Source: Acinetobacter equi (GTDB taxonomy: Bacteria > Pseudomonadota > Gammaproteobacteria > Pseudomonadales > Moraxellaceae). From it: 64,000 nt of DNA. The stretch's first letter is position 1, and the number at the start of each line of letters is the position of its first letter. Shown one piece after another: positions 34,770 through 43,928 of the stretch. Made by a program: the position numbers and the translations under genes. Where the stretch lies: contig NZ_CP012808.1 in assembly GCF_001307195.1 (NCBI RefSeq), positions 248,001 to 312,000 on the forward strand, given 5' to 3'. The notes under the pieces were generated by a model. That model did no database searches. It was not told where the DNA came from and saw nothing but the letters and a program-made list of their open reading frames with translations.

Positions 34770-35530
34770 CTTTCTTTCGCATCCATTGGTTGCAATTCAT
34801 CGAGTGCTTCTTTTAGCACTGATTTCAAGCTATACATGACTTCTTCAGGATGTAAATGAGCACCCTCACCTTCATCCACCACATATTCAACAATACCAAT
34901 TTTTTTCAATTTCTCAGCTGTTAAAGCTAGGGATTCACTTGCTTGTTCAGCTTTTTCTGCCGTCTTCCATAAAATAGAAGCGCAACCTTCAGGTGAAATC
35001 ACAGAGTAAATACTGTGAGATAGCATAACCACACGGTCAGCAACACCAATACCCAGTGCACCACCAGAGCCACCTTCACCCAAAACTGTTGCAATTACAG
35101 GCACTTTTAGACTAGACATTTGTGCCAAACTTGATGCAATTGCTTCGGCCTGACCACGTTCTTCAGCACCAACACCAGGGTATGCACCCATCGTATCAAT
35201 GAAAGTAAAAACAGGAAGATTAAACCGTTCAGCCATATCCATAAGACGTTGTGCTTTACGATAACCTTCAGGATTACTCATACCAAAGTTATGCTTTAAT
35301 TTTTCACGTGTACTACGACCACGATGCTGACCAATCACCATAACAGGTTGACCATCAAAACGTGCTAATCCACCAACCATTGCACCATCATCACCAAATA
35401 AACGGTCACCATGAAGTGCATCAAATTCTGTGAAAATCTCACCAACGTAATCTAAAAATTGCGGACGTTCAGGATGACGTGCAATTTGTACTGTTGCCCA
35501 TGCTTTTGATTGAGCTGCTTTATTTTTCAT
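34706..35530 (-). CDS. accA: Acetyl-CoA carboxylase carboxyltransferase subunit alpha, N-terminally short
   Basis: AccA with AccD transfers carboxyl from biotin to acetyl-CoA, starting fatty acid synthesis. The crotonase-fold core is complete: [38 protein letters not shown] and [14 protein letters not shown] (each about 15-20 residues). The protein is 274 residues, whereas E. coli AccA has 319; the missing part is the N-terminal helical arm. An in-frame stop lies only 8 codons upstream of the ATG, so the start cannot be moved back. The 3' end overlaps tilS by 64 bases, and ppx lies 33 bases upstream. Confidence 0.93.
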   Translation of the reverse strand: MKNKAAQSKAWATVQIARHPERPQFLDYVGEIFTEFDALHGDRLFGDDGAMVGGLARFDGQPVMVIGQHRGRSTREKLKHNFGMSNPEGYRKAQRLMDMAERFNLPVFTFIDTMGAYPGVGAEERGQAEAIASSLAQMSSLKVPVIATVLGEGGSGGALGIGVADRVVMLSHSIYSVISPEGCASILWKTAEKAEQASESLALTAEKLKKIGIVEYVVDEGEGAHLHPEEVMYSLKSVLKEALDELQPMDAKERCEARYQRLMKFGSENLGLAS

Positions 35531-35562
35531 AGGTCGACCACTATCCCTAAACTAACCATACG

Positions 35563-37083
35563 TTAATGGATGAATTGTTCCGACTGAATTGTTAATCCAA
35601 TATCCCAATGTTTAAATTGCACTTGTTCATCATGCAATTCAGCAATTAACAAAGGCCATTGTTTCGCATCGCCAGAAATTTTAAGTTGCCATTGTTGCTC
35701 ATTATCTACTGTTAATTCAATGGCAGGAAGCATCTCATCGCTACGACTGTGATTCACTAAAACTGCTAAACGAAGCAATAGACAAAGATAAACTAATTTG
35801 CTACCACCTACTTTCATGACATCTAATTTAGCATCATGACGAAGCTTACGACGATGATGTGCAACTAAGTGTGAAAGGTGATTTTGATCAATCTGTGAAA
35901 AACCAGCAATATCGGAATGTTGCAATAAATATGCACCATGACGATGGTAACCACTATGACTAATTGCTAAACCAATTTCATGTAAATATGCTGCTCGACG
36001 TAATAAATCACTATCATCACTCGATAAATGAAGAATACCTGCAACGCCATCAAATAACTTTTGTGCTGTAGCCACAACACGCTCGGCTTGCTTTGGATCT
36101 GCATTATAGCGACCAATTAATGCATGTACAGACCGGTCTCGAATATCTTCATGCTGAAAACGTCCAAGTAAATCGTACATTACACCCTCTCGTAGAGCGC
36201 CATCCGAATAAACCAAAGACTCTAAATTCAAAACATCAAAAATTGCATATAAAATTGCAACACCAGCAGGCAAAACTGCTCGCCGATCTTCTTTTAAGCC
36301 ATTAAATTCAATATCTGTAGTTGTTTTACATTTTAAAATTTTATCTTTTAATTTTTCTAGACCTTCGCGAGTCAAATGCTCTTGTTCATTACTCCAGCCC
36401 ATATTCACTGCAATTTGACGACAAGCTTTAATCGTACCACTAGAGCCAACAACAGTATCCCATCCTTCAGCTTTATAGGTATTTACAATACCCGCAATTT
36501 CTTTACGTGCAGCAACAACGGCTCGATCAAATCGACTTTGGCTAATTTCACCATCAGGAAAATATGCTTTAGTAAAAGCAACACACCCCATTTGAATAGA
36601 TTCAGTATGAATTGGCTCAAATGCTTCACCAATAATTAACTCTGTTGAACCACCGCCAATATCAATGACTAAACGACGACCACTATTTGCCATCGTATGT
36701 GAAACACCCAAATAAATTAATCGAGCTTCTTCACGACCAGCAATAATTTCAATTGGTTTTGGTAAAATTTCAGCAGCCCTTTGAATAAATTCATGACCAT
36801 TTTTAGCCTGACGTAATGCATTCGTCGCCACTATTCTTAATCGATTTGGCTGTACAGAACTTAAACGTCCTACAAATCTTGCTAAACATGCTAAACCACG
36901 TTGTTGTGCTGCTTCTGTTAAGTTTTTATTTTCATCTAATCCTGCTGCCAATTGTACTTTTTCTGACATTGAGGCAACTTTTTTTACTTCACCATGATCC
37001 ACTCGCGCAATAGCTAAATGGAAACTGTTTGACCCCATGTCGATGGCTGCAAGCAACTCTTCATCAATCAAAAAATCAGACAT
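35563..37083 (-). CDS. ppx: Exopolyphosphatase (Ppx/GppA family)
   Basis: The 506-residue ASKHA-fold enzyme cleaves terminal phosphate from polyphosphate; a GppA-type pppGpp phosphatase activity is also possible. Phosphate-binding motifs AAIDMGSNSFHLAIARV and VIDIGGGSTELIIG are intact, as is GSSGTIKACR. The C-terminal half (about 310-506) is HD-like with histidines in AAYLHEIGLAISHSGYHRHG and LVAHHRR, the full-length Ppx architecture. It is divergent from trxA. No ppk gene is adjacent. Confidence 0.9.
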   Translation of the reverse strand: MSDFLIDEELLAAIDMGSNSFHLAIARVDHGEVKKVASMSEKVQLAAGLDENKNLTEAAQQRGLACLARFVGRLSSVQPNRLRIVATNALRQAKNGHEFIQRAAEILPKPIEIIAGREEARLIYLGVSHTMANSGRRLVIDIGGGSTELIIGEAFEPIHTESIQMGCVAFTKAYFPDGEISQSRFDRAVVAARKEIAGIVNTYKAEGWDTVVGSSGTIKACRQIAVNMGWSNEQEHLTREGLEKLKDKILKCKTTTDIEFNGLKEDRRAVLPAGVAILYAIFDVLNLESLVYSDGALREGVMYDLLGRFQHEDIRDRSVHALIGRYNADPKQAERVVATAQKLFDGVAGILHLSSDDSDLLRRAAYLHEIGLAISHSGYHRHGAYLLQHSDIAGFSQIDQNHLSHLVAHHRRKLRHDAKLDVMKVGGSKLVYLCLLLRLAVLVNHSRSDEMLPAIELTVDNEQQWQLKISGDAKQWPLLIAELHDEQVQFKHWDIGLTIQSEQFIH

Positions 37084-37282
37084 TATTTAAATAAACCTAT
37101 ACAGAGTTATGCTTAGAGTAATTCACCTATTCATATTTGAAAAGCCATTTATTTCATCATTTAACGAATTTACAACTTTCATATTTTCTCACAAAGTGAC
37201 ATTGTTGGTCACGATTACTACTATCGTGAGCTCCAATTAGACAATTGTTTACGAAAGGTTGAAAATTTGACTATATCCCACA

Positions 37283-37311
37283 TTGTTAACTTAAAGATGG
37301 CTGTGTAATAC
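37283..37311 (+). promoter_or_regulatory. Candidate trxA promoter
   Basis: TTGTTA and TAATAC are spaced 17 bases apart, with the -10 ending 51 bases before the trxA ATG. AT-rich surroundings make this a tentative choice; the TTGACT at 37267 has no good -10 partner. Confidence 0.4.
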
Positions 37312-37362
37312 TAATATTATGTAATCGCCTCTTTAATAAAGATTCACTCTGGAGCAACATCC

Positions 37363-37689
37363 ATGTCAAACAACATTGTAAATACAACCGATGCTAATTT
37401 CGCAGTAGACGTATTAGAGTCAGAAACACCAGTACTCGTAGACTTTTGGGCTGGCTGGTGTGCACCATGTAAAGCAATTGCACCTGTATTAGAAGTACTA
37501 GCTACTGAATACGAAGGTAAAGTTAAGATTGTTAAAGTTGATGTAACAACTTGTTCTGATACTGCAGTAAATTATAATATTCGCAACATTCCAGCATTAC
37601 TTATGTTTAAAAATGGTGAAGTTGTTGCTCAACAGGTAGGTGCTGCACCAAAATCTAAATTAACTGCTTTTATTGAAGAAAATATTTAA
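37363..37689 (+). CDS. trxA: Thioredoxin (TrxA) with CAPC active site
   Basis: TrxA reduces protein disulfides in the cytoplasm, serving ribonucleotide reductase and others. The 108-residue sequence is a single thioredoxin fold with no signal peptide. The active site reads WAGWCAPCK: the usual CGPC is replaced by CAPC, a variant known in some thioredoxins that may alter redox potential. The cis-proline is in IRNIPALLMF. CTGGAG precedes the ATG. It is followed by its own terminator and then rho, the classic trxA-rho order in gammaproteobacteria. Confidence 0.94.
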   Translation: MSNNIVNTTDANFAVDVLESETPVLVDFWAGWCAPCKAIAPVLEVLATEYEGKVKIVKVDVTTCSDTAVNYNIRNIPALLMFKNGEVVAQQVGAAPKSKLTAFIEENI

Positions 37690-37705
37690 GCATTTAATTT
37701 ATTGA

Positions 37706-37738
37706 AAATACGCTATTTTTTTAATAGCGTATTTTTTT
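37706..37738 (+). terminator. Intrinsic terminator after trxA
   Basis: A 12-bp stem (AAATACGCTATT / AATAGCGTATTT) with a TTTTT loop is followed by a run of T. It lies 16 bases after the stop. Confidence 0.9.
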
Positions 37739-37748
37739 CGTCTATAAA

Positions 37749-37777
37749 TTGACAAAGCGCTCAATCTCTCTTATATT
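37749..37777 (+). promoter_or_regulatory. rho promoter
   Basis: A consensus -35 TTGACA (37749-37754) and a near-consensus -10 TATATT (37772-37777) are 17 bases apart, just after the trxA terminator. Transcription should begin near 37784, giving a leader of about 220 bases. Confidence 0.85.
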
Positions 37778-37783
37778 GCTATC

Positions 37784-38006
37784 TCAAGGAATAAAGGCTT
37801 TCAGCCCTAAAATTTCTTACAAGACACAACACATAAATGCCGCTCGGCAACAGAAATTGCTTTTCACATTTCTCTTTAAACAATTTTTCAGTTCTTTGAA
37901 TTGTTATTGTGCGAACCAATTGCTTTCGTTTTATTGTACGTCTGCGGCCTATTTGTGCTTTCTTTTCTAACCTGTACCTCAGAATTTTAATTCTATCTGA
38001 CCTCAT
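37784..38006 (+). promoter_or_regulatory. Long pyrimidine-rich rho leader
   Basis: The leader is rich in C and T and poor in G over most of its length, the kind of sequence bound by Rho. In E. coli rho is autoregulated by Rho-dependent attenuation in its leader. A 73-codon frame (37749-37970) overlaps the promoter and has no sign of being a gene. Confidence 0.55.
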
Positions 38007-39275
38007 ATGAATCTAACTGAACTCAAGAAAAAACCGATTGGCGAACTCATCAAGATTGCCGAGTTTATGGGCCTAGAAGGAATGGCGCGTAACCGTAAGC
38101 AAGACATTATTTTTGCCATCTTAAAGCGTCATGCAATGAATGGCGAAGAGATTTTTGGTGATGGCGTTCTAGAAATTTTGTCAGATGGCTTTGGCTTCCT
38201 TCGCTCTGCCGCGGGTTCTTATTTAGCAGGCCCTGACGATATCTATATCAGTCCATCGCAAATTCGCCGTTTTAACCTTCGTACTGGTGATACAATTACA
38301 GGTACAATTCGTCCACCAAAAGAAGGTGAACGTTATTTTGCTTTATTAAAAGTAAATCAAATCAATTACGATACGCCTGAAAACTCACGCAATAAAATTC
38401 TCTTTGAAAACTTAACACCATTATTCCCAACTGAACAATTAGTTATGGAATTAGGTAACGGTTCAACAGAAGATTTAACTGCACGTGTAGTTGACTTAAT
38501 TGCTCCAATTGGTAAAGGCCAACGTTCTATCATTGTTGCACCTCCAAAAGCGGGTAAAACAATGTTAATTCAAAACATTGCTCAATCCATTGTACGTAAT
38601 AACCCTGAAGTCTTCCTAATCGTTCTTCTTATTGATGAACGTCCAGAAGAAGTAACTGAAATGGAACGTACAGTTCGTGGAGAAGTAATTGCCTCTACAT
38701 TCGATGAATCACCAGCACGTCATGTACAAGTTGCTGAAATGGTCATCGAAAAAGCAAAACGTCTAGTAGAACATAAAAAAGATGTTGTTATTCTACTTGA
38801 CTCAATTACTCGTCTTGCACGTGCATACAACACTGTAATTCCTTCATCAGGTAAGGTTTTAACAGGTGGTGTAGATGCTCATGCTCTAGAACGTCCAAAA
38901 CGTTTCTTTGGTGCAGCGCGTAATATTGAAGAAGGTGGCTCACTCACAATCATTTCAACTGCGTTAATTGAAACTGGCAGCAAAATGGATGAAGTTATTT
39001 ACGAAGAATTCAAAGGTACGGGTAACCAAGAGATTACTCTTGATCGTCGTATTGCTGAAAAACGTGTCTTCCCAGCGATGAATATTAAGAAATCTGGTAC
39101 ACGTCGTGAAGAGCGCTTAATGGATGAAGACAACTTACGTAAAGTATGGATTCTTCGCAAGTTACTTCATCCTATGGATGAGCTTGCAGCTGTAGAATTC
39201 TTACTTGATCGTATGAAAGAAACCAAAACAAATGATGACTTCTTTGATCAAATGAAACGTAAAGCATCAAACTAA
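38007..39275 (+). CDS. rho: Transcription termination factor Rho
   Basis: Rho is a hexameric RNA-dependent ATPase that releases RNA from polymerase. The 422-residue protein (E. coli 419) has the N-terminal helical bundle ([19 protein letters not shown]), the cold-shock-like RNA site (DGFGFLRS and [21 protein letters not shown]), Walker [12 protein letters not shown], Walker [17 protein letters not shown], the Q-loop [11 protein letters not shown] and the R-loop [12 protein letters not shown]. No insertion domain is present. The ATG at 38007 has no strong ribosome binding site before it, which fits low and regulated expression. A terminator follows. Confidence 0.97.
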   Translation: MNLTELKKKPIGELIKIAEFMGLEGMARNRKQDIIFAILKRHAMNGEEIFGDGVLEILSDGFGFLRSAAGSYLAGPDDIYISPSQIRRFNLRTGDTITGTIRPPKEGERYFALLKVNQINYDTPENSRNKILFENLTPLFPTEQLVMELGNGSTEDLTARVVDLIAPIGKGQRSIIVAPPKAGKTMLIQNIAQSIVRNNPEVFLIVLLIDERPEEVTEMERTVRGEVIASTFDESPARHVQVAEMVIEKAKRLVEHKKDVVILLDSITRLARAYNTVIPSSGKVLTGGVDAHALERPKRFFGAARNIEEGGSLTIISTALIETGSKMDEVIYEEFKGTGNQEITLDRRIAEKRVFPAMNIKKSGTRREERLMDEDNLRKVWILRKLLHPMDELAAVEFLLDRMKETKTNDDFFDQMKRKASN

Positions 39276-39294
39276 GAACTTGATGAATCAATAC

Positions 39295-39323
39295 AAAGGT
39301 CAACTTAATGTTGGCCTTTTTAT
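39295..39323 (+). terminator. Intrinsic terminator after rho
   Basis: A 10-bp stem with one G-U pair (AAAGGTCAAC / GTTGGCCTTT) has a 5-base loop and a T-run, 19 bases after the rho stop. Confidence 0.85.
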
Positions 39324-39675
39324 TAAGAAACATTACACAGAATTTATACACAAATTATGAGATAAAAATTGTAAACAAATGATTTTTAAATAATAAAAAA
39401 TAAAACCCAATATATTTTAGTAAGTTATAGTCATACTATCCAATATAAACTTCACATTTAATTGTTATTTTCTGTTAAAAAAACCTCGTTTTATCTCCAA
39501 ATTTATGTCTTTTTTTCTGTCAACCAGTAGATATTCCTTTTGCTCAGTGGTAGCATATCGGCAGACCAGTTAGACTGCTCCTGCATTGTTACTACCTAAC
39601 AAATTTAGGAATAATAAAAGCACTTAACAGGCTAACGTAGGTTTTTTTTAATCTCATATTTTAGAGAGTGATGCC
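39324..39675. other. 352-base non-coding region before a small lipoprotein
   Basis: The first 200 bases are plain AT-rich sequence. From about 39520 to 39660 base composition changes to near 45% GC, with GCTCAGTGGTAGCATATCGG (a tRNA D-arm-like string), GCAG...CTGC, and a small hairpin CCTAA/TTAGG at 39596-39610, ending in eight T at 39642. This may be a long structured 5' leader of the lipoprotein or a small RNA ending at the T-run. I could not identify a family. Confidence 0.45.
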
Positions 39676-39900
39676 ATGTTATTCAAAAAAATCGCTATTG
39701 CTGCTGCAGTTGCTACTACTTTAGCTTTCGTTGGTTGTGCTAAAAAAGAAGCTGCTACTGAAACTGCTGCATCTGAAGCTACTTCTGAAGCTGTAGTTGC
39801 ATCTGAAGCTATCACTGTAGTTGCATCTGAAGCTGCTTCTGACGCAGTTGACGCTGCTTCTGAAGTTGTTGTAGAAGTTGCTACTTCTGAAGTTAAATAA
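39676..39900 (+). CDS. Small alanine/glutamate/valine-rich lipoprotein
   Basis: The 74-residue precursor has a signal sequence and a lipobox-like AFVGC with Cys21 as the acylation site. The 53-residue mature part is built almost only of Ala, Glu, Ser, Thr and Val, with recurrent VASEA, AASEA and ASEV units, and it contains no aromatic residue. It is likely helical or extended and anchored in the outer membrane, in the style of small abundant lipoproteins, but no known family is recognised. GAGAG lies 12 bases before the ATG. A strong terminator follows, so it is a single-gene transcript with a long leader. Confidence 0.82.
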   Translation: MLFKKIAIAAAVATTLAFVGCAKKEAATETAASEATSEAVVASEAITVVASEAASDAVDAASEVVVEVATSEVK

Positions 39901-39917
39901 TCTAACGATTATTAGCT

Positions 39918-39949
39918 AAAAAAAAGAGAACTTACGTTCTCTTTTTTTT
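39918..39949. terminator. Bidirectional terminator between lipoprotein and ihfA
   Basis: A perfect stem AAAAAAGAGAAC / GTTCTCTTTTTT with a TTAC loop has runs of A and T on both sides. Confidence 0.92.
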
Positions 39950-39954
39950 CGTCT

Positions 39955-39986
39955 AGAGTTTAATTAAATAAGTCTAATTAAACTCT
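39955..39986 (-). repeat. 12-bp hairpin downstream of ihfA
   Basis: AGAGTTTAATTA and TAATTAAACTCT are perfectly complementary round an 8-base loop. It lies between the ihfA stop hairpin and the shared terminator, and lacks a U-run of its own. Confidence 0.75.
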
Positions 39987-39988
39987 GA

Positions 39989-40016
39989 AATGAACAGATC
40001 AATCGATCTGTTCATT
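39989..40016 (-). repeat. 12-bp hairpin covering the ihfA stop codon
   Basis: AATGAACAGATC and GATCTGTTCATT form a perfect stem with an AATC loop; the ihfA stop codon (39999-40001) is inside it. Confidence 0.75.
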
Positions 40017-40295
40017 CCCAACGCGCTGACGAAATTTCTGTCCAGCACGGAACGTTACAACTCGACGAGCTGAAATAGGAATTTCTTCGCCAGTTTTAGG
40101 ATTACGGCCTGGGCGCTGACGTTTGTCACGCAACTCGAAGTTACCGAATCCTGAAAGTTTCACATGCTCTCCTGCAATTAGCGCTTGACTAATTTCATCA
40201 AAGAACAATTCGACCATTTGTTTTGCTTCACGTCGATTTAAACTCGTGAGCTCACTTAAATGATCAGCCATTTCTGCTTTTGTTAATGCTGTCAT
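39999..40295 (-). CDS. ihfA: Integration host factor subunit alpha
   Basis: IHF is a sequence-specific DNA-bending heterodimer needed at many sigma-54 promoters and in recombination. This 98-residue HU-family protein starts [16 protein letters not shown] and carries [14 protein letters not shown] and the beta-arm [20 protein letters not shown] with the intercalating proline. Alpha rather than beta is supported by its position after pheT, as in E. coli (pheST-himA), with an ATGA stop/start overlap. Its mRNA end holds two perfect hairpins before the terminator. Confidence 0.95.
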   Translation of the reverse strand: MTALTKAEMADHLSELTSLNRREAKQMVELFFDEISQALIAGEHVKLSGFGNFELRDKRQRPGRNPKTGEEIPISARRVVTFRAGQKFRQRVGNEQID

Positions 40296-42673
40296 GAAGC
40301 CCTCAATGTAGCTTGGTAAGTTGTTTCTAAAACTTGAAGGATATTATCCATTCCCGTTTTAATTTCTGCATCTTCTAATGTACGTGTTGGATGTTGCCAT
40401 AAAAGTGCAAACGCTAAAGAACGTTTACCTTCTTCTACACCTTGTCCAGTGTACACATCAAATAGCCAAGTAGAATCTAGCAGCTCCCCACCCGTCTTCT
40501 TGATAAGCTGCTCAATTTCTCTAACACTAATATTATCATTAATTAAAAGCGCAATATCACGTCTAACCGATGGAAAACGTGATAATTCTGTAAAATTAGA
40601 TACATAATTTTGCAAAAGTGTCAGCTGATCGACTTCTACAACCCAAGTTGTGCCCAAATCCAAGTCATTTTCCAGTGATGGATGTAAACGACCTAAATAA
40701 CCAACTGACTTTCCTTTGATTAAAATTTCAGCAGATTGCCCTGGGTGTAACCAAGAACGCTCAGAACGTACATACTCAACCTTAACACGACCTGCTGCTA
40801 AAATCTCTTCAACTTCACCTTTTAAATCAAAGAAATCCATAGCTTGTGGCTTACCATGCCAAGATTCAGCAGTCTTAGGACCAACAGCAATCATTGCCAA
40901 AGTAGGAATTTGTTTCAAATCTTTTATAGATTCTGCATTTTGATAATCAAAACGTAAACCTAATTCAAAGAAACGTACACGACCTTGTTGACGATTAATA
41001 TTATATTGAACGCATGGGATCAAGCTTGACAATAATGTAGAACGCATTACAGCCAAATCACTTGAAATTGGATTTGCTAAAGCTAATGGTTGTACATTTG
41101 CATTCAACTGTTTCTCTAGTTTAGCATCAGCAAAACTAAAGCTAATTGCTTCTTGGTAACCTAAAGTCACTAATGTTTGACGTAGTTCTGCAAGCTCAAA
41201 CTGGTCTTGATATTTTGCTAATTGCACATCAATAACAGGCAGACTCATTTGAATATTATCATAGCCATGAATACGAGCAACTTCTTCAATAAGATCTTGA
41301 TAAATTGCCATATCATAACGATGTGATGGTGGTACTACACTCCACTCACCTTCTGCTTGAACCGTTACATCACAACCTAAACGTGTTAATGCATCTGTAA
41401 TAAATGCAGACTCCACTTTATAGCCAAGTAACTGATCTACCTGTGCTTGTTTTAGTGCAATCGCTTCACGTTTTGGTAAAAACTCAGTTTTTTCCGCAAC
41501 AGTGATTGGACCAAACTCACCACCAGCAAGTTCGCTAATTAATTGTGATGCACGATTCATTGCAACTAATGGTAATTCAAAATCTACACCACGTTCATAA
41601 CGTTGTGATGCATCTGTATGTAAACCAAAACGACGAGCACGTCCAGCAATATGCAATGGAGCAAAGAATGCAGATTCTAAGAAGATTTCAGTTGTTTCAT
41701 CTGTTACAGATGAAGATAATCCACCCATAATACCTGCAATTGCCAATGCTTTTTCATCATCAGCAATGACCATTACATCTTCTGAAAGTTCAACTTCTTG
41801 TTCATTTAACAATGTTAATTTTTCAGCCGCTGTCGCTTGACGTACATGAACAGCACCTTGAACTTTTCCACCATCAAAAGCATGAAGTGGTTGACCAAGT
41901 TCAATAAGAACATAATTCGTAATATCAACTAAAATGCTATGCTGACGAATACCTGAACGAGCTAAAGCGCGCTCCATCCACTCAGGTGTAGGTGCTTTAG
42001 TATTTACATTCTTAATTACACGACCTAAGTAACGTGGGCAACCTTCTGTATCTACAATTACTTTTTTCTCATCAGCAATTGTTGCAGCAACTTCTTTAAT
42101 TTCAGGTGCTGTTACAGGAAGTTGATTGATCACACCAATTTCACGTGCTACACCACGAATACTGAAACAATCACCACGGTTTGGTGTAATACTAATATCA
42201 ATAACGTGATCATCAAGTTCTAAATATTCACGAATATTTACACCAATAGGAGCATCAGCAGGAAGTTCTAAAAGACCATCAATTTTATCTTCTAAATCAA
42301 TTTCTGATGCACCACAAAGCATACCTTGTGATTCAACACCACGAAGCTTGCCTTTCTTTATTTTAAAATCGCCTGGTAATACAGCACCAATTGTTGCAAC
42401 TGGGGCTTTCATACCTACACGCACATTCGGTGCACCACAAACAATCTGTAATGGTTCACCTGAACCAATGTTGATTGTTGTTACACGTAAACGGTCTGCA
42501 TCTGGATGTTGCTCAACAGTCAACACTTCACCAATAACAACACCTGTAAATGGCTTTGCAGCAGGTTCCATGTCATCGACTTCTAAACCAAGCATCGTCA
42601 GTTGGTCTGACAATGTATCGCTATCAATGGCTGGGTTGACCCAAGTGCGCAACCAATTTTCGCTAATTTTCAT
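40292..42673 (-). CDS. pheT: Phenylalanyl-tRNA synthetase beta subunit
   Basis: PheT is the large subunit of the alpha2beta2 PheRS, carrying the tRNA anticodon-binding and editing functions. The 793 residues (E. coli 795) include the N-terminal EMAP/OB-like tRNA-binding domain (about 39-150; [19 protein letters not shown]), B3/B4 editing domain ([11 protein letters not shown]), B5 domain, the synthetase-like core ([15 protein letters not shown]) and the C-terminal ferredoxin-fold anticodon-binding domain ([14 protein letters not shown]). It is separated from pheS by 116 bases, unusually far, and that gap contains a cloverleaf-like inverted-repeat structure. ihfA overlaps its stop. Confidence 0.96.
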   Translation of the reverse strand: MKISENWLRTWVNPAIDSDTLSDQLTMLGLEVDDMEPAAKPFTGVVIGEVLTVEQHPDADRLRVTTINIGSGEPLQIVCGAPNVRVGMKAPVATIGAVLPGDFKIKKGKLRGVESQGMLCGASEIDLEDKIDGLLELPADAPIGVNIREYLELDDHVIDISITPNRGDCFSIRGVAREIGVINQLPVTAPEIKEVAATIADEKKVIVDTEGCPRYLGRVIKNVNTKAPTPEWMERALARSGIRQHSILVDITNYVLIELGQPLHAFDGGKVQGAVHVRQATAAEKLTLLNEQEVELSEDVMVIADDEKALAIAGIMGGLSSSVTDETTEIFLESAFFAPLHIAGRARRFGLHTDASQRYERGVDFELPLVAMNRASQLISELAGGEFGPITVAEKTEFLPKREAIALKQAQVDQLLGYKVESAFITDALTRLGCDVTVQAEGEWSVVPPSHRYDMAIYQDLIEEVARIHGYDNIQMSLPVIDVQLAKYQDQFELAELRQTLVTLGYQEAISFSFADAKLEKQLNANVQPLALANPISSDLAVMRSTLLSSLIPCVQYNINRQQGRVRFFELGLRFDYQNAESIKDLKQIPTLAMIAVGPKTAESWHGKPQAMDFFDLKGEVEEILAAGRVKVEYVRSERSWLHPGQSAEILIKGKSVGYLGRLHPSLENDLDLGTTWVVEVDQLTLLQNYVSNFTELSRFPSVRRDIALLINDNISVREIEQLIKKTGGELLDSTWLFDVYTGQGVEEGKRSLAFALLWQHPTRTLEDAEIKTGMDNILQVLETTYQATLRAS

Positions 42674-42703
42674 TTATATAAAACCTGTAATTCAAATCTC
42701 TAG

Positions 42704-42777
42704 AATCCTCTCAGACTCTACTTTTTGGAGTCCATCTTTTTAAGATGATGAGAAGCACTGCTTCATAAGAGAGGATT
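42704..42777 (-). promoter_or_regulatory. 74-nt cloverleaf-like RNA element between pheS and pheT
   Basis: On the minus strand a 9-bp closing stem (AATCCTCTC / GAGAGGATT) encloses three hairpins: GAAGC-AGT-GCTTC with a flanking AT/AT, CATCTT-AAA-AAGATG (which can also be drawn as a 4-bp stem CATC with a 7-base loop TTAAAAA), and GACTC-9 nt-GAGTC. This is tRNA-sized, and the middle loop would show AAA where an anticodon sits. It has no T-loop consensus, so it is not a tRNA gene. It lies 12 bases after the pheS stop and 31 bases before the pheT ATG. Confidence 0.65.
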
Positions 42778-42789
42778 AAATAAAAAGTT

Positions 42790-43848
<1,059 letters not shown>

Positions 43849-43928
43849 TTAGCTGTACGGAAAATTAGATTAGTATATTAAAAGTAAAAAAGTATAAGAT
43901 ACCGTTAAATTTAAAGAGATCATAAATC

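Noticed and set aside
37779..38006. 75-codon minus-strand frame and 73-codon plus-strand frame in the rho leader
   Set aside because: Both overlap the promoter and leader, lack ribosome sites and look random in composition.
39538..39600. tRNA-like string GCTCAGTGGTAG before the lipoprotein gene
   Set aside because: Only the D-arm-like part fits. No acceptor pairing, anticodon arm or T loop of the right spacing could be drawn, so it is not called as a tRNA.
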